The notes beneath the pieces are model-generated. The model worked only from the letters and a program-made list of their open reading frames with translations. It made no database searches and was not told where the DNA came from. A stretch of 64,000 bases of DNA from Bacteroidales bacterium. Lineage in GTDB: Bacteria > Bacteroidota > Bacteroidia > Bacteroidales > UBA932. The position numbers and the translations under genes were made by a program. Every line of letters starts with the position of its first letter. The first letter of the stretch is position 1. Below are positions 55,188 through 63,074 of the stretch, piece after piece. The DNA lies in NCBI GenBank assembly GCA_015060245.1, contig SUYU01000005.1, forward strand, positions 62,001-126,000, read 5' to 3'.

Positions 55188-56507
55188 TTACATTCCCGAA
55201 CGGCCTTTCAGACGTCCTGTCTTCATTAGACCGTCGTAGTGGCGCATCAACAAATAACTCTCTATCTGTTGCAATGTATCCAATACAACTCCAACAAGAA
55301 TCAACAAACTTGTACCGCCGTAGAACTGTGCGAACTGGTTGTTGATGCCAAGTTTCATTGCGAATGCCGGCATGATTGCTACCAAAGCGAGGAAGATTGA
55401 TCCCGGTAGTGTAATACGCGACATTATTGAATCCAAGTACTCTGCTGTTTTCTTACCAGGTTTTACACCAGGTATGAAACCACCATTTTTCTTCATGTCC
55501 TCAGCCATCATGGTTGGGTTCACAGTTACTGCTGTATAGAAGTATGTGAAAGCAATTACCATCAAGGCAAAGATGAAGTTGTACCAGAAGCCTGTGTAGT
55601 TACCTAGAGTGGCGGCTAATCCACGGGTAGCATCAAAGCTTGCGAAAATGATTGGGAATAGCATCAATGCCTGCGCGAAGATAATAGGCATCACACCTGC
55701 TGCATTTATCTTCAACGGAATATATTGACGAACTCCACCATATTGTTTGTTACCTATAATTCTCTTTGCATACTGTACAGGGATTCTGCGTGTACCCTGA
55801 ACCAATGCGATGGTAGCAACGAAAACGAAGAAGAGAATCAACAACTCAATGATAAGCATTAGGAAACCACCGGTTGTCTGGCTCAATCTTGTTCCAACCT
55901 CTGCAGCCAAAGCATAAGGCAATCTTGCAATGATACCAACCATAATGATGAGTGAAATACCATTACCCAAGCCGCGATCGGTAATGCGCTCACCCAACCA
56001 CATGATGAACATTGTACCACCAATAAGAACTATTGTAGCAAACAGGTTAAAAGAAAATCCTTTAATCAAGAACGCTGACTCTGGCAACTGTGCATGCAAG
56101 TTTGTCAAATAGGCAGGACCTTGCAAAGCCAAAATGATTATTGTCAGATAGCGGGTGTACTGATTCAATTTCCTTCTGCCGCTCTCGCCTTCGCGTTGCA
56201 ACTTCTGGAAATAAGGAATCATCATTCCCAACAATTGAATAACAATTGATGCAGAGATGTAAGGCATTACACCCAATGCAAAAATTGAAGCATTTCCGAA
56301 AGCACCACCTGAGAACATGTTCAACAAGCCCATCAAACCGTCTTGTGTCTGCGCTTCCAGATTTGCAAGTTGCGTAGGATCTATACCTGGGACAACTACA
56401 AAACTGCCCAGTCTATAGACAATAAGAAGAAGTATCGTGTAGACGATTCTCTTACGCAACTCTTCAATCTTGAAAATATTTTTTAATGTTTCAATAAATT
56501 TTTTCAT
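55188..56507 (-). CDS. secY: Preprotein translocase subunit SecY
   Basis: The 439-residue channel protein has about 10 transmembrane segments. Hallmarks are PGIDPTQLANL, ALGVMPYISASIVIQLL, GLGNGISLIIMVGIIARLP and GTSLLILVGVVLDTLQQIES. It forms the Sec channel for export and membrane insertion. 21 bases separate it from map. Confidence 0.98.
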   Translation of the reverse strand: MKKFIETLKNIFKIEELRKRIVYTILLLIVYRLGSFVVVPGIDPTQLANLEAQTQDGLMGLLNMFSGGAFGNASIFALGVMPYISASIVIQLLGMMIPYFQKLQREGESGRRKLNQYTRYLTIIILALQGPAYLTNLHAQLPESAFLIKGFSFNLFATIVLIGGTMFIMWLGERITDRGLGNGISLIIMVGIIARLPYALAAEVGTRLSQTTGGFLMLIIELLILFFVFVATIALVQGTRRIPVQYAKRIIGNKQYGGVRQYIPLKINAAGVMPIIFAQALMLFPIIFASFDATRGLAATLGNYTGFWYNFIFALMVIAFTYFYTAVTVNPTMMAEDMKKNGGFIPGVKPGKKTAEYLDSIMSRITLPGSIFLALVAIMPAFAMKLGINNQFAQFYGGTSLLILVGVVLDTLQQIESYLLMRHYDGLMKTGRLKGRSGM

Positions 56508-56519
56508 CAGTTTCTCAAA

Positions 56520-56966
56520 TTATAGAATAGATGTAGTACCCTGAAGAGCCTCAATCTTTGCGATTGCTGATTTTGAGAAAGCGTGAGCAGTAACATCCAA
56601 TTTTACTGTAAGTTCACCATTACCCAAAATCTTGACCATATCCTTCTTGTTGATAAGGCCATGCTCGATCAATGTATCAACTGTAATTACGTTCAATCCG
56701 TTCTTCTCGCTTAGTGCCTGCAAGTTAGAAAGATTGATTGCTTTATACTCCACTCTATTAGGATTGTTGAATCCATATTTAGGCAAACGTCTTTGGATAG
56801 GCATCTGACCACCCTCAAAGCCCAATTTGCGAGAGTAACCAGAACGAGACTTGGCACCGTTCATACCACGGCAAGCAGTTTTACCGTGACCTGAACCCTG
56901 TCCACGACCCACTCTTTTCTCTCCTTTAGTTGCACCTGTTGCAGGTTTTAGTGTATTTAATTCCAT
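56520..56966 (-). CDS. rplO: 50S ribosomal protein L15
   Basis: The 148-residue protein has KRVGRGQGSGHGKTACRGMN and GFEGGQMPIQRRLPKYGFNN. Normal length. 12 bases before secY. Confidence 0.98.
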   Translation of the reverse strand: MELNTLKPATGATKGEKRVGRGQGSGHGKTACRGMNGAKSRSGYSRKLGFEGGQMPIQRRLPKYGFNNPNRVEYKAINLSNLQALSEKNGLNVITVDTLIEHGLINKKDMVKILGNGELTVKLDVTAHAFSKSAIAKIEALQGTTSIL

Positions 56967-56985
56967 TATTAAGATCTCCTATTAT

Positions 56986-57168
56986 TTAGTTGATTTCTTC
57001 AACTTTAACTAAGTGTAGAACTTTCTGGATCATACCTTGAGCTACTGGAGTCAATTCTAGTTCTACTGTTTGATTAATTCGGCGAAGTCCCAAAGACTGC
57101 AAGTTTGCAATCTGTCTCTGAGTTGCTCCATTTTTACTTTTAACTTGAGTAACTTTTACTTTTGCCAT
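56986..57168 (-). CDS. rpmD: 50S ribosomal protein L30
   Basis: The 60-residue protein MAKVKVTQVKSKNGATQRQI with LGLRRINQTVELE is a bacterial L30. Located between rpsE and rplO. Confidence 0.97.
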   Translation of the reverse strand: MAKVKVTQVKSKNGATQRQIANLQSLGLRRINQTVELELTPVAQGMIQKVLHLVKVEEIN

Positions 57169-57179
57169 GATCTACCTCC

Positions 57180-57698
57180 TTAACCATTAAATACTTTATT
57201 CATGTGAATACCTCTCAAACCAGCAATTGTATAAGCGTCACGCATCTCTGCAAGGGCAGCAACGGTTGCTTTTACAAGGTTATGAGGATTTGAAGATCCT
57301 TTGGATTTAGCCAACACGTCGTGAATACCAACTGACTCAAATACTGCACGCATCGCACCACCGGCCTTTACTCCAGTACCGGGAGCAGCAGGTTTCATGA
57401 ATACACGTGCACCACCAAATTTAGCAGACTGCTCGTGTGGAATAGTCTCCTTGTTTAGAGGAACTCTTACCAAGTTTTTCTTTGCATCCTCTATACCTTT
57501 AGATATAGCGGTAGTTACCTCGTTTGCTTTGCCAAGGCCGTAGCCTACAACACCATTCTCATCACCTACAACAACTATTGCTGCAAAACTGAAGTGACGA
57601 CCACCTTTAGTAACTTTAGTAACTCTTCTTACCGCTACTAGTCTGTCTTTCAACTCAAGATCGGTAGTTTTTACCTTTTTTACATTCATATTTGCCAT
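57180..57698 (-). CDS. rpsE: 30S ribosomal protein S5
   Basis: The 172-residue protein has the double-stranded RNA-binding N-domain ([30 protein letters not shown]-type) and the C-domain ([20 protein letters not shown]). S5 affects translational accuracy. Seven bases after rplR. Confidence 0.98.
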   Translation of the reverse strand: MANMNVKKVKTTDLELKDRLVAVRRVTKVTKGGRHFSFAAIVVVGDENGVVGYGLGKANEVTTAISKGIEDAKKNLVRVPLNKETIPHEQSAKFGGARVFMKPAAPGTGVKAGGAMRAVFESVGIHDVLAKSKGSSNPHNLVKATVAALAEMRDAYTIAGLRGIHMNKVFNG

Positions 57699-57704
57699 AG
57701 TTCA

Positions 57705-58067
57705 TTAGAATTTAAGTCCACCCTCACGAGCGGCATCAGCCAAACTTTTTACTCTTCCATGATATAGGTAACCGCCACGGTCAAATGCAACCTCAGTAAT
57801 GCCTTTTGCAAGAGCACGCTCAGCAGCAACTTTACCTACCATTGCAGCGATTTCCATATTTGTTTTACCTTTAGCCTGCTCTGCAACTGCTTTCTCCAAT
57901 GATGAAGCCGCAGCCAAGGTAACTGAATTTACGTCATCGATAAACTGTACGTATATCTGACTGTTGCTTCTGAATACGCTCATTCTTGGTTTCTGAGCAG
58001 TACCGTTCACAACTTTACGAATACGGTAACGTATTCTCTGTCTTCTTTCTATTTTATTTATAGCCAT
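57705..58067 (-). CDS. rplR: 50S ribosomal protein L18
   Basis: The 120-residue 5S rRNA-binding protein has [38 protein letters not shown] and [20 protein letters not shown]. Standard order after rplF. Confidence 0.98.
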   Translation of the reverse strand: MAINKIERRQRIRYRIRKVVNGTAQKPRMSVFRSNSQIYVQFIDDVNSVTLAAASSLEKAVAEQAKGKTNMEIAAMVGKVAAERALAKGITEVAFDRGGYLYHGRVKSLADAAREGGLKF

Positions 58068-58079
58068 ATCTACTCCTTA

Positions 58080-58640
58080 TTATTTAGCGCCAGCCGATTT
58101 ACCAGCCTTACGACGAAGTTGTTCACCAACAAACTTAATACCTTTACCTTTGTATGGCTCAGGTTTACGCAACGAACGAATTTTGGCAGCGATCATACCA
58201 ATCAATTGCTTGTCATGGCTCTTCAATACCAAAATTGGGTTAGCACCTTTCTTAACAGGCTCTGCCTCACCTTTAACCTCATTTGGAAGCATGAAGTGGA
58301 TATCATGAGAGAAGCCCAAGTTAAACTCAAGGATCTGGCCTTTTACTTCTACACGGTAACCTACACCAACCAACTCCTGTTTGATAGTATAACCGGTTGA
58401 AACACCAGTAACCATGTTGTTGATTAGAGCGCGGTACAAACCATGCAATGAACGATGGCGCGGTTGATCAGTAGGTCTTGTTACTTTCACTACGCCGTCC
58501 TCTACAGTTACTTTAATGTCTGCGTCAACTTTCTGACTCAATTCACCTAGAGGTCCTTTAACCTTAACCACATTATCATCACCAACGGTAACTGTTACTC
58601 CTTGTGGAAGGCTTACAGGTAATTTTCCTATTCTTGACAT
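58080..58640 (-). CDS. rplF: 50S ribosomal protein L6
   Basis: I chose the ATG at 58640 (MSRIGKLPVSLPQGVTVTVG, 186 residues) over an upstream in-frame ATG at 58661, because MSRIGK is the conserved start. Signatures are SLHGLYRALINNMVTGVSTG and the C-terminal GKGIKFVGEQLRRKAGKSAG. Near the GTPase-associated centre. Confidence 0.97.
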   Translation of the reverse strand: MSRIGKLPVSLPQGVTVTVGDDNVVKVKGPLGELSQKVDADIKVTVEDGVVKVTRPTDQPRHRSLHGLYRALINNMVTGVSTGYTIKQELVGVGYRVEVKGQILEFNLGFSHDIHFMLPNEVKGEAEPVKKGANPILVLKSHDKQLIGMIAAKIRSLRKPEPYKGKGIKFVGEQLRRKAGKSAGAK

Positions 58641-58667
58641 TTCTATTAATTTTTTAAACAATTAATA

Positions 58668-59063
58668 TTAATAAACATAGCACAATACCTCACCACCTAC
58701 GTTAAGAGATTTTGCCTCTTTGTCGGTAATAATACCTTTGGATGTAGATAAAATGGCTATACCCAATCCATTAAGTACTCTTGGCATAGTTGCTACACCT
58801 CTGTACTGTCTTAGACCAGGTTTACTTACACGAATAATTTTTTTGATTGCAGCCTTCTTACTCTCAGGATGGTATTTAAGCGCAATTTTGATTGTGTTGT
58901 AAGGTGTACCCTCAACAACTTTGTAACTCAAGATGTACCCTTTCTCGTGTAGGACACGGGTAATCTCCATTTTCATTCTTGACGAAGGAATCTCCACAAC
59001 TTTGTGGCCCGCAAGCGATGCGTTACGGATTCTTGTCAAAAAGTCTGCTATTGGATCAGTCAT
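58668..59063 (-). CDS. rpsH: 30S ribosomal protein S8
   Basis: The 131-residue protein has MTDPIADFLTRIRNASLAGH, IPSSRMKMEITRVLHEKGYI and the C-terminal GIAILSTSKGIITDKEAKSL. S8 is the spc-operon repressor in E. coli. Unusually, 126 bases separate it from rpsN upstream. Confidence 0.98.
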   Translation of the reverse strand: MTDPIADFLTRIRNASLAGHKVVEIPSSRMKMEITRVLHEKGYILSYKVVEGTPYNTIKIALKYHPESKKAAIKKIIRVSKPGLRQYRGVATMPRVLNGLGIAILSTSKGIITDKEAKSLNVGGEVLCYVY

Positions 59064-59087
59064 TTTTAATTTGTTTTTTTTAGAATC

Positions 59088-59132
59088 GACACCCGCAACT
59101 GTTATCCGCTTGTGGAACCTGCTGCAAGTGCC
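59088..59132 (-). promoter_or_regulatory. Foldable element in the rpsN-rpsH gap
   Basis: In the 126-base gap, the minus strand contains GGCAC (59132-59128) and GTGTC (59092-59088), nested GCAGC and GTTGC, and a short inner TTCC/GGAT stem. The folding is consistent with an RNA protein-binding site, perhaps a regulator of rpsH. I see no ORF or promoter consensus in the gap. Function is inference. Confidence 0.4.
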
Positions 59133-59189
59133 CGATATCCAATGTTAATACTTTTTTTATTTATACTTGAGGTAAAAACCCCGATATTT

Positions 59190-59459
59190 CTACCAACTTG
59201 CCTTATGAACTCCTGGGATTAGGCCTTTGCTTGCCATCTCACGGAATTGAATACGGCTGATACCAAAGATACGCATATAACCTTTTGGTCTACCGGTAAT
59301 TGAACAACGGTTGTGAAGACGAACCGGGCTTGAGTTCTTTGGAAGTTTAGCCAAGCCTTCATAATCACCAGCCTCTTTTAGTTGTTTGCGTTTCTCAGCA
59401 TATTTGGCACATAGTTTAGCGCGTTTAACCTCGCGTGCCTTCATTGATTCTTTTGCCAT
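59190..59459 (-). CDS. rpsN: 30S ribosomal protein S14
   Basis: The 89-residue protein has [40 protein letters not shown] and [20 protein letters not shown]. It is the zinc-free long type (no C-x2-C pairs). Intact despite the long gap after it. Confidence 0.98.
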   Translation of the reverse strand: MAKESMKAREVKRAKLCAKYAEKRKQLKEAGDYEGLAKLPKNSSPVRLHNRCSITGRPKGYMRIFGISRIQFREMASKGLIPGVHKASW

Positions 59460-59474
59460 TATCTGTCTCCTTGA

Positions 59475-60077
59475 TTATTTCTTGTTAGTTTTAAAAGGCA
59501 AACCAAATTCACGAAGCAAAGCGTGTGCAGCCTCGTCATTCTCAGTTGAAGTTACAAAAGTAATCTCCATACCTAGAACTTTGGTAATTTTATCGATATC
59601 TATCTCAGGGAAAATAATCTGCTCTTTGATACCCAAAGTGTAGTTACCTCTACCGTCAAATTTCTCATTGATACCTTTGAAGTCTCTGATACGAGGAAGA
59701 GCAATGCAGATCAATCTCTCCAAGAACTCATACATTCTTGAACCACGCAATGTAACTTTAACGCCGATTGGCATACCTTTACGAAGTTTGAAGTTTGAGA
59801 TATCTTTTCTAGAGTAAGTAAGAACTGCTTTCTGACCAGTGATAGTAGTCAACTCCTGTTGAGCGATCTCTATAAGTTTTTTGTCAGCAACTGCCTGGCC
59901 CATACCCTGGTTGATAGTAATCTTCTCAAGTTTTGGAACCTGCATTACAGTCTTAAATCCGAAATCCTTCTGCAATTTTGCAACGATCTCCTCTTTATAT
60001 TTCTTTTGAAGAGTAGGAACAAAACCTTCCACTTTCTGAGCAGCAGGTGCTGCTACGTTTTTCTCTTTTGCTGCCAT
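59475..60077 (-). CDS. rplE: 50S ribosomal protein L5
   Basis: The 200-residue 5S rRNA-binding protein has [40 protein letters not shown] and [20 protein letters not shown]. The first about 18 residues ([17 protein letters not shown]) are an Ala/Lys-rich extension not present in E. coli L5. The ATG overlaps the rplX stop by one base. Confidence 0.97.
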   Translation of the reverse strand: MAAKEKNVAAPAAQKVEGFVPTLQKKYKEEIVAKLQKDFGFKTVMQVPKLEKITINQGMGQAVADKKLIEIAQQELTTITGQKAVLTYSRKDISNFKLRKGMPIGVKVTLRGSRMYEFLERLICIALPRIRDFKGINEKFDGRGNYTLGIKEQIIFPEIDIDKITKVLGMEITFVTSTENDEAAHALLREFGLPFKTNKK

Positions 60078-60400
60078 TATTTAATCTCCTCCCCAGATTT
60101 TTTTGCGTAACGAACCAACTTGCCATTCTCGCCTGCTTTACGGCCAATTTTTGTAGGAACACCTTTAACTGGATCCACTACCTGCAAGTTTGAAATATGT
60201 ATACCAGCCTCTTGCTTGATGATACCACCCTGCGGATGTTGTGCATTAGGTTTGGTATGCTTGCTAACCATGTTGAGTCCCTCAACAATAGCACGGTTTT
60301 TAGATTTGTCAACGCTTAGGACTTTTCCAGTCTTACCTTTATCGTCACCGGCGTTTACAAAAACCATATCACCTTTCTTAATATGTAATTTCTTATTCAT
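60077..60400 (-). CDS. rplX: 50S ribosomal protein L24
   Basis: The 107-residue KOW-motif protein has [20 protein letters not shown] and [21 protein letters not shown]24 initiates 50S assembly. Stop overlaps rplE start. Confidence 0.98.
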   Translation of the reverse strand: MNKKLHIKKGDMVFVNAGDDKGKTGKVLSVDKSKNRAIVEGLNMVSKHTKPNAQHPQGGIIKQEAGIHISNLQVVDPVKGVPTKIGRKAGENGKLVRYAKKSGEEIK

Positions 60401-60415
60401 AATACCTAATTATTA

Positions 60416-60781
60416 TTATAGAACCTCCGGTGCTAAGGAAACAATCTTCATATAGTTGTCACGCAACTCTCTGGCAACAGGGCCAAAAATACGAGTTCCG
60501 CGAACCTCGCCTTGATTATTCAATAATACACAGGCGTTCTCGTCAAATCTGATATAAGAACCATCAGCACGACGAATCTCTTTTTTAGTACGAACTACTA
60601 CTGCTTTTGAAACAGAGCCTTTTTTTGCATCACCGCCAGGGATAGCGCTTTTAACGGCAACAACAATCTTGTCACCTACACTCGCATAGCGACGGCGTGT
60701 ACCGCCCAACACGCGAATGCAAAGAACCTCTTTTGCCCCGCTGTTATCTGCTACCAATAATCTTGATTCCTGTTGTATCAT
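60416..60781 (-). CDS. rplN: 50S ribosomal protein L14
   Basis: The 121-residue protein has [40 protein letters not shown] and [20 protein letters not shown]. It contributes to bridges at the subunit interface. Confidence 0.98.
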   Translation of the reverse strand: MIQQESRLLVADNSGAKEVLCIRVLGGTRRRYASVGDKIVVAVKSAIPGGDAKKGSVSKAVVVRTKKEIRRADGSYIRFDENACVLLNNQGEVRGTRIFGPVARELRDNYMKIVSLAPEVL

Positions 60782-60784
60782 GGC

Positions 60785-61039
60785 TTATTTTACTTTTTCT
60801 ACGATTTCTACTAGTCTCCAACGTTTTGTTTTGCTCAACGGACGGGTTTCCATAATTCTTACAGTATCACCCTCGCTGCATTCATTTTTCTCATCGTGAG
60901 CAACAAATTTAGTGGTTTTATTTACGAACTTTCCGTAAATAGGGTGTTTCTCTTTTGTTTTTACAGCAACAACTACTGTTCTATCCATCTTGTTGCTTAC
61001 CACTACACCAATTCTTTCTTTACGAAGTTTTCTTTCCAT
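60785..61039 (-). CDS. rpsQ: 30S ribosomal protein S17
   Basis: The 84-residue OB-fold protein has [20 protein letters not shown] and [20 protein letters not shown]. Three bases before rplN. Confidence 0.98.
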   Translation of the reverse strand: MERKLRKERIGVVVSNKMDRTVVVAVKTKEKHPIYGKFVNKTTKFVAHDEKNECSEGDTVRIMETRPLSKTKRWRLVEIVEKVK

Positions 61040-61045
61040 GAACGA

Positions 61046-61261
61046 CTATTTTTTGTCCTGGTTTTCAATTTGGCTCAACACGGTGAGCATTTTTGCAATA
61101 TTCTTTCTTGCTTTTTTAATCTTTGATGAATCCTCTAATGGAGAGATCGCATGATTCATCTTCATCTGGTTAAGAGCAGCAACTTCTGACTCCAAACGCT
61201 CGCGCAAATCTTTTGCAGGTATTTCACGTATTTCTGCTATTTTCATCTTTCTAGTCTCCAT
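61046..61261 (-). CDS. rpmC: 50S ribosomal protein L29
   Basis: The 71-residue helical protein METRKMKIAEIREIPAKDLR with ALNQMKMNHAISPLEDSSKI lies between rplP and rpsQ. L29 is near the peptide exit tunnel and trigger-factor docking site. Confidence 0.96.
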   Translation of the reverse strand: METRKMKIAEIREIPAKDLRERLESEVAALNQMKMNHAISPLEDSSKIKKARKNIAKMLTVLSQIENQDKK

Positions 61262-61266
61262 TAAAA

Positions 61267-61686
61267 TTATTCAACATAATCTCTACGTACAATGAATTTT
61301 GTTGTAACAGGCAATTTCTGAGCGCCTAGACGAAGAGCCTCTTTTGCAATCTCCATAGGAACACCTTCGATCTCAATCAAAATTCTACCAGGAGTAACTG
61401 GGGCAACGAATCCTTCAGGAGCACCCTTACCTTTACCCATACGCACCTCAGCAGGTTTCTTTGTATAAGGTTTGTCAGGGAATACTCTAATCCAAATCTT
61501 ACCCTCACGTTTCATATAACGAACTACGGCCTGACGGGCAGCCTCAATTTGTTGGCCTGTTAGCCAGCAAGACTCAAGCGTTTTAATTGCAAATGAACCG
61601 AACGCCAACTGAGCACCTCTATGGGCAAGACCTTTCATGCGGCCTTTTTGCTGTCTTCTAAACTTGGTTTTCTTTGGTTGTAACAT
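61267..61686 (-). CDS. rplP: 50S ribosomal protein L16
   Basis: The 139-residue protein has [40 protein letters not shown] and [20 protein letters not shown]. It organises the peptidyl transferase and tRNA-binding region. Normally rpsC lies directly upstream; here rplP is the first gene, preceded by a strong promoter and a hairpin leader. Confidence 0.98.
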   Translation of the reverse strand: MLQPKKTKFRRQQKGRMKGLAHRGAQLAFGSFAIKTLESCWLTGQQIEAARQAVVRYMKREGKIWIRVFPDKPYTKKPAEVRMGKGKGAPEGFVAPVTPGRILIEIEGVPMEIAKEALRLGAQKLPVTTKFIVRRDYVE

Positions 61687-61738
61687 TACTTTCTACAATT
61701 TAACAATAATAGTTATTGTAATTTTAACTTATTGATTT

Positions 61739-61809
61739 CCAATAACATGGCTGTAACGGAGCCGTATTATTGGGGTTGCAAAGATACACAAAATATTTAA
61801 AAACCAAAC
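61739..61809 (-). promoter_or_regulatory. Promoter and hairpin leader of the rplP ribosomal operon
   Basis: On the minus strand TTG at 61807-61805, an 18-base spacer and TATCTTTGC at 61786-61778 form an excellent Bacteroidetes promoter. The roughly 85-base leader contains CCAATAA (61773-61767) pairing with TTATTGG (61745-61739), with inner GGCT/AGCC, a two-part hairpin that could be an r-protein autoregulatory site. Confidence 0.8.
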
Positions 61810-61839
61810 ATTTTTTACATTTTTTCTTTGATTTTGGCC

Positions 61840-61870
61840 AAAAAAAAATGACAGCCAAAGCCGCCATTTT
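61840..61870 (-). terminator. Intrinsic terminator of the M19 dipeptidase transcript
   Basis: On the minus strand 61870-61860 pairs with 61855-61845 (11-bp stem with two G-U pairs, TTTG loop), followed by a T-run to 61840. It lies 31 bases upstream of the rplP -33 element and separates the two transcripts. Confidence 0.85.
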
Positions 61871-61930
61871 CATGCACTTACAAAAGTGAAAACTTTTTTG
61901 GAACCGCCGTTTTGTCAAAAATTGGAAGAC

Positions 61931-63067
61931 CTAATCAAGCCTATCCGAAACTTTGATTACCTCCTGCCAGGCCCTGAGGAAATTTCCGCCCCAGAACTTG
62001 CCCAATTCCGTAGGGGTATAACCCCTCCTGAGCATCTCCACTGTTATGGACCTCATCCTTGTGCAATCCTCAAGCCCTACAACTCCTCCGCCACCGTCAA
62101 AATCTGTACCCAGGCCTATATGGTCAGGCCCCACAACACTCTTCATGTGGTCTATATGGTCTACAAGATGCTTGATTGTAACCTCCTTCTTTGGCAGTGT
62201 GGACAAAAAGAACCTTCCTGTAGCGCACTGAATGACACCACCCTTTGCAGCAATGGCCCTCATCTCGTCATCGGTAAGGTTTCTCTTGTGGTTCTTCACC
62301 TCCCACGCGCCGGAGTGTGTGGCCACAACAGGTGCCTTGCTGCACTCAAGCACGTCTGCCAATGTAGAGGATGATGCGTGGGAAACATCCACAATCATTC
62401 CCAACTTGTTCATACGCTCAATCACCTTGTAGCCGAATTCCGACAATCCGCCATAACGTTCAGGCTGCTTGTCCATTGAGGCATCGCATATAGTATTGGC
62501 ATAATTGTGGCTCAAGGTCATGTAACGCACCCCCTTGCCAAAAAATTCGTCAAGTTTGTCAAGGTCATATCCAATCGGATATCCATTCTCTATTGCCAAT
62601 ACAACAATGCTCTTCCCCTTGGCCTTTATCCTCTTGAAATCTTTGGGCTCCAAGGCAATCTCCGCTTCATCCGGGCGTGCAGCCACGTACTCCCTAAAAA
62701 GGTCAAGTTCTGTAGAACAGTAGTTGTAGGCAGAATCAAGCGACTTCTGGTCCAAACCCTTCTGACCCAAATAGATTGCAAAGAATCCTGCATCCAGGCC
62801 GCCCTGTTTCATCTTTTCAAAAGTGACCTGGCCTTTTGTTACCGAATATTTTCCACCGGGGTGATTCAGATACAGGGCTGTATCATTATGCGAATCAAGC
62901 GTAATGTAGCGCTTGTGCACAGAATCGGCCACAGCAACACACTCAGCCTCTGTCAGAGGCTCTCCTTTTTCGGCCTTCTTCCAGGCCTTGGCCACATCCA
63001 CATCCTGGGCAAAAAGATTTGCTCCGGCCATGGCACACAAGAGTGACAACAATAATATTCTCTTCAT
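61931..63067 (-). CDS. M19 membrane dipeptidase (renal dipeptidase family)
   Basis: The 378-residue protein has a signal peptide (MKRILLLSLLCAMAGANLFA) and the M19 zinc barrel: TLDSHNDTALYL (ligands His and Asp), VLAIENGYPIG (bridging Glu), VDVSHASSSTLADV and VVATHSGAW (His ligands), and HIGLGTDFDGG. These enzymes hydrolyse dipeptides, including some with D-residues, and sometimes beta-lactams. It is probably exported. It follows the GltS-type gene by seven bases and may be co-transcribed. Confidence 0.93.
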   Translation of the reverse strand: MKRILLLSLLCAMAGANLFAQDVDVAKAWKKAEKGEPLTEAECVAVADSVHKRYITLDSHNDTALYLNHPGGKYSVTKGQVTFEKMKQGGLDAGFFAIYLGQKGLDQKSLDSAYNYCSTELDLFREYVAARPDEAEIALEPKDFKRIKAKGKSIVVLAIENGYPIGYDLDKLDEFFGKGVRYMTLSHNYANTICDASMDKQPERYGGLSEFGYKVIERMNKLGMIVDVSHASSSTLADVLECSKAPVVATHSGAWEVKNHKRNLTDDEMRAIAAKGGVIQCATGRFFLSTLPKKEVTIKHLVDHIDHMKSVVGPDHIGLGTDFDGGGGVVGLEDCTRMRSITVEMLRRGYTPTELGKFWGGNFLRAWQEVIKVSDRLD

Positions 63068-63074
63068 AATAAAA

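Noticed and set aside
59064-59189. Decayed gene between rpsN and rpsH
   Set aside because: Neither strand has a coding frame of useful length. Both flanking genes are intact.
61724-61918. 64-residue minus-strand ORF upstream of rplP
   Set aside because: It spans the terminator of the dipeptidase gene and the rplP promoter, with no coding features.
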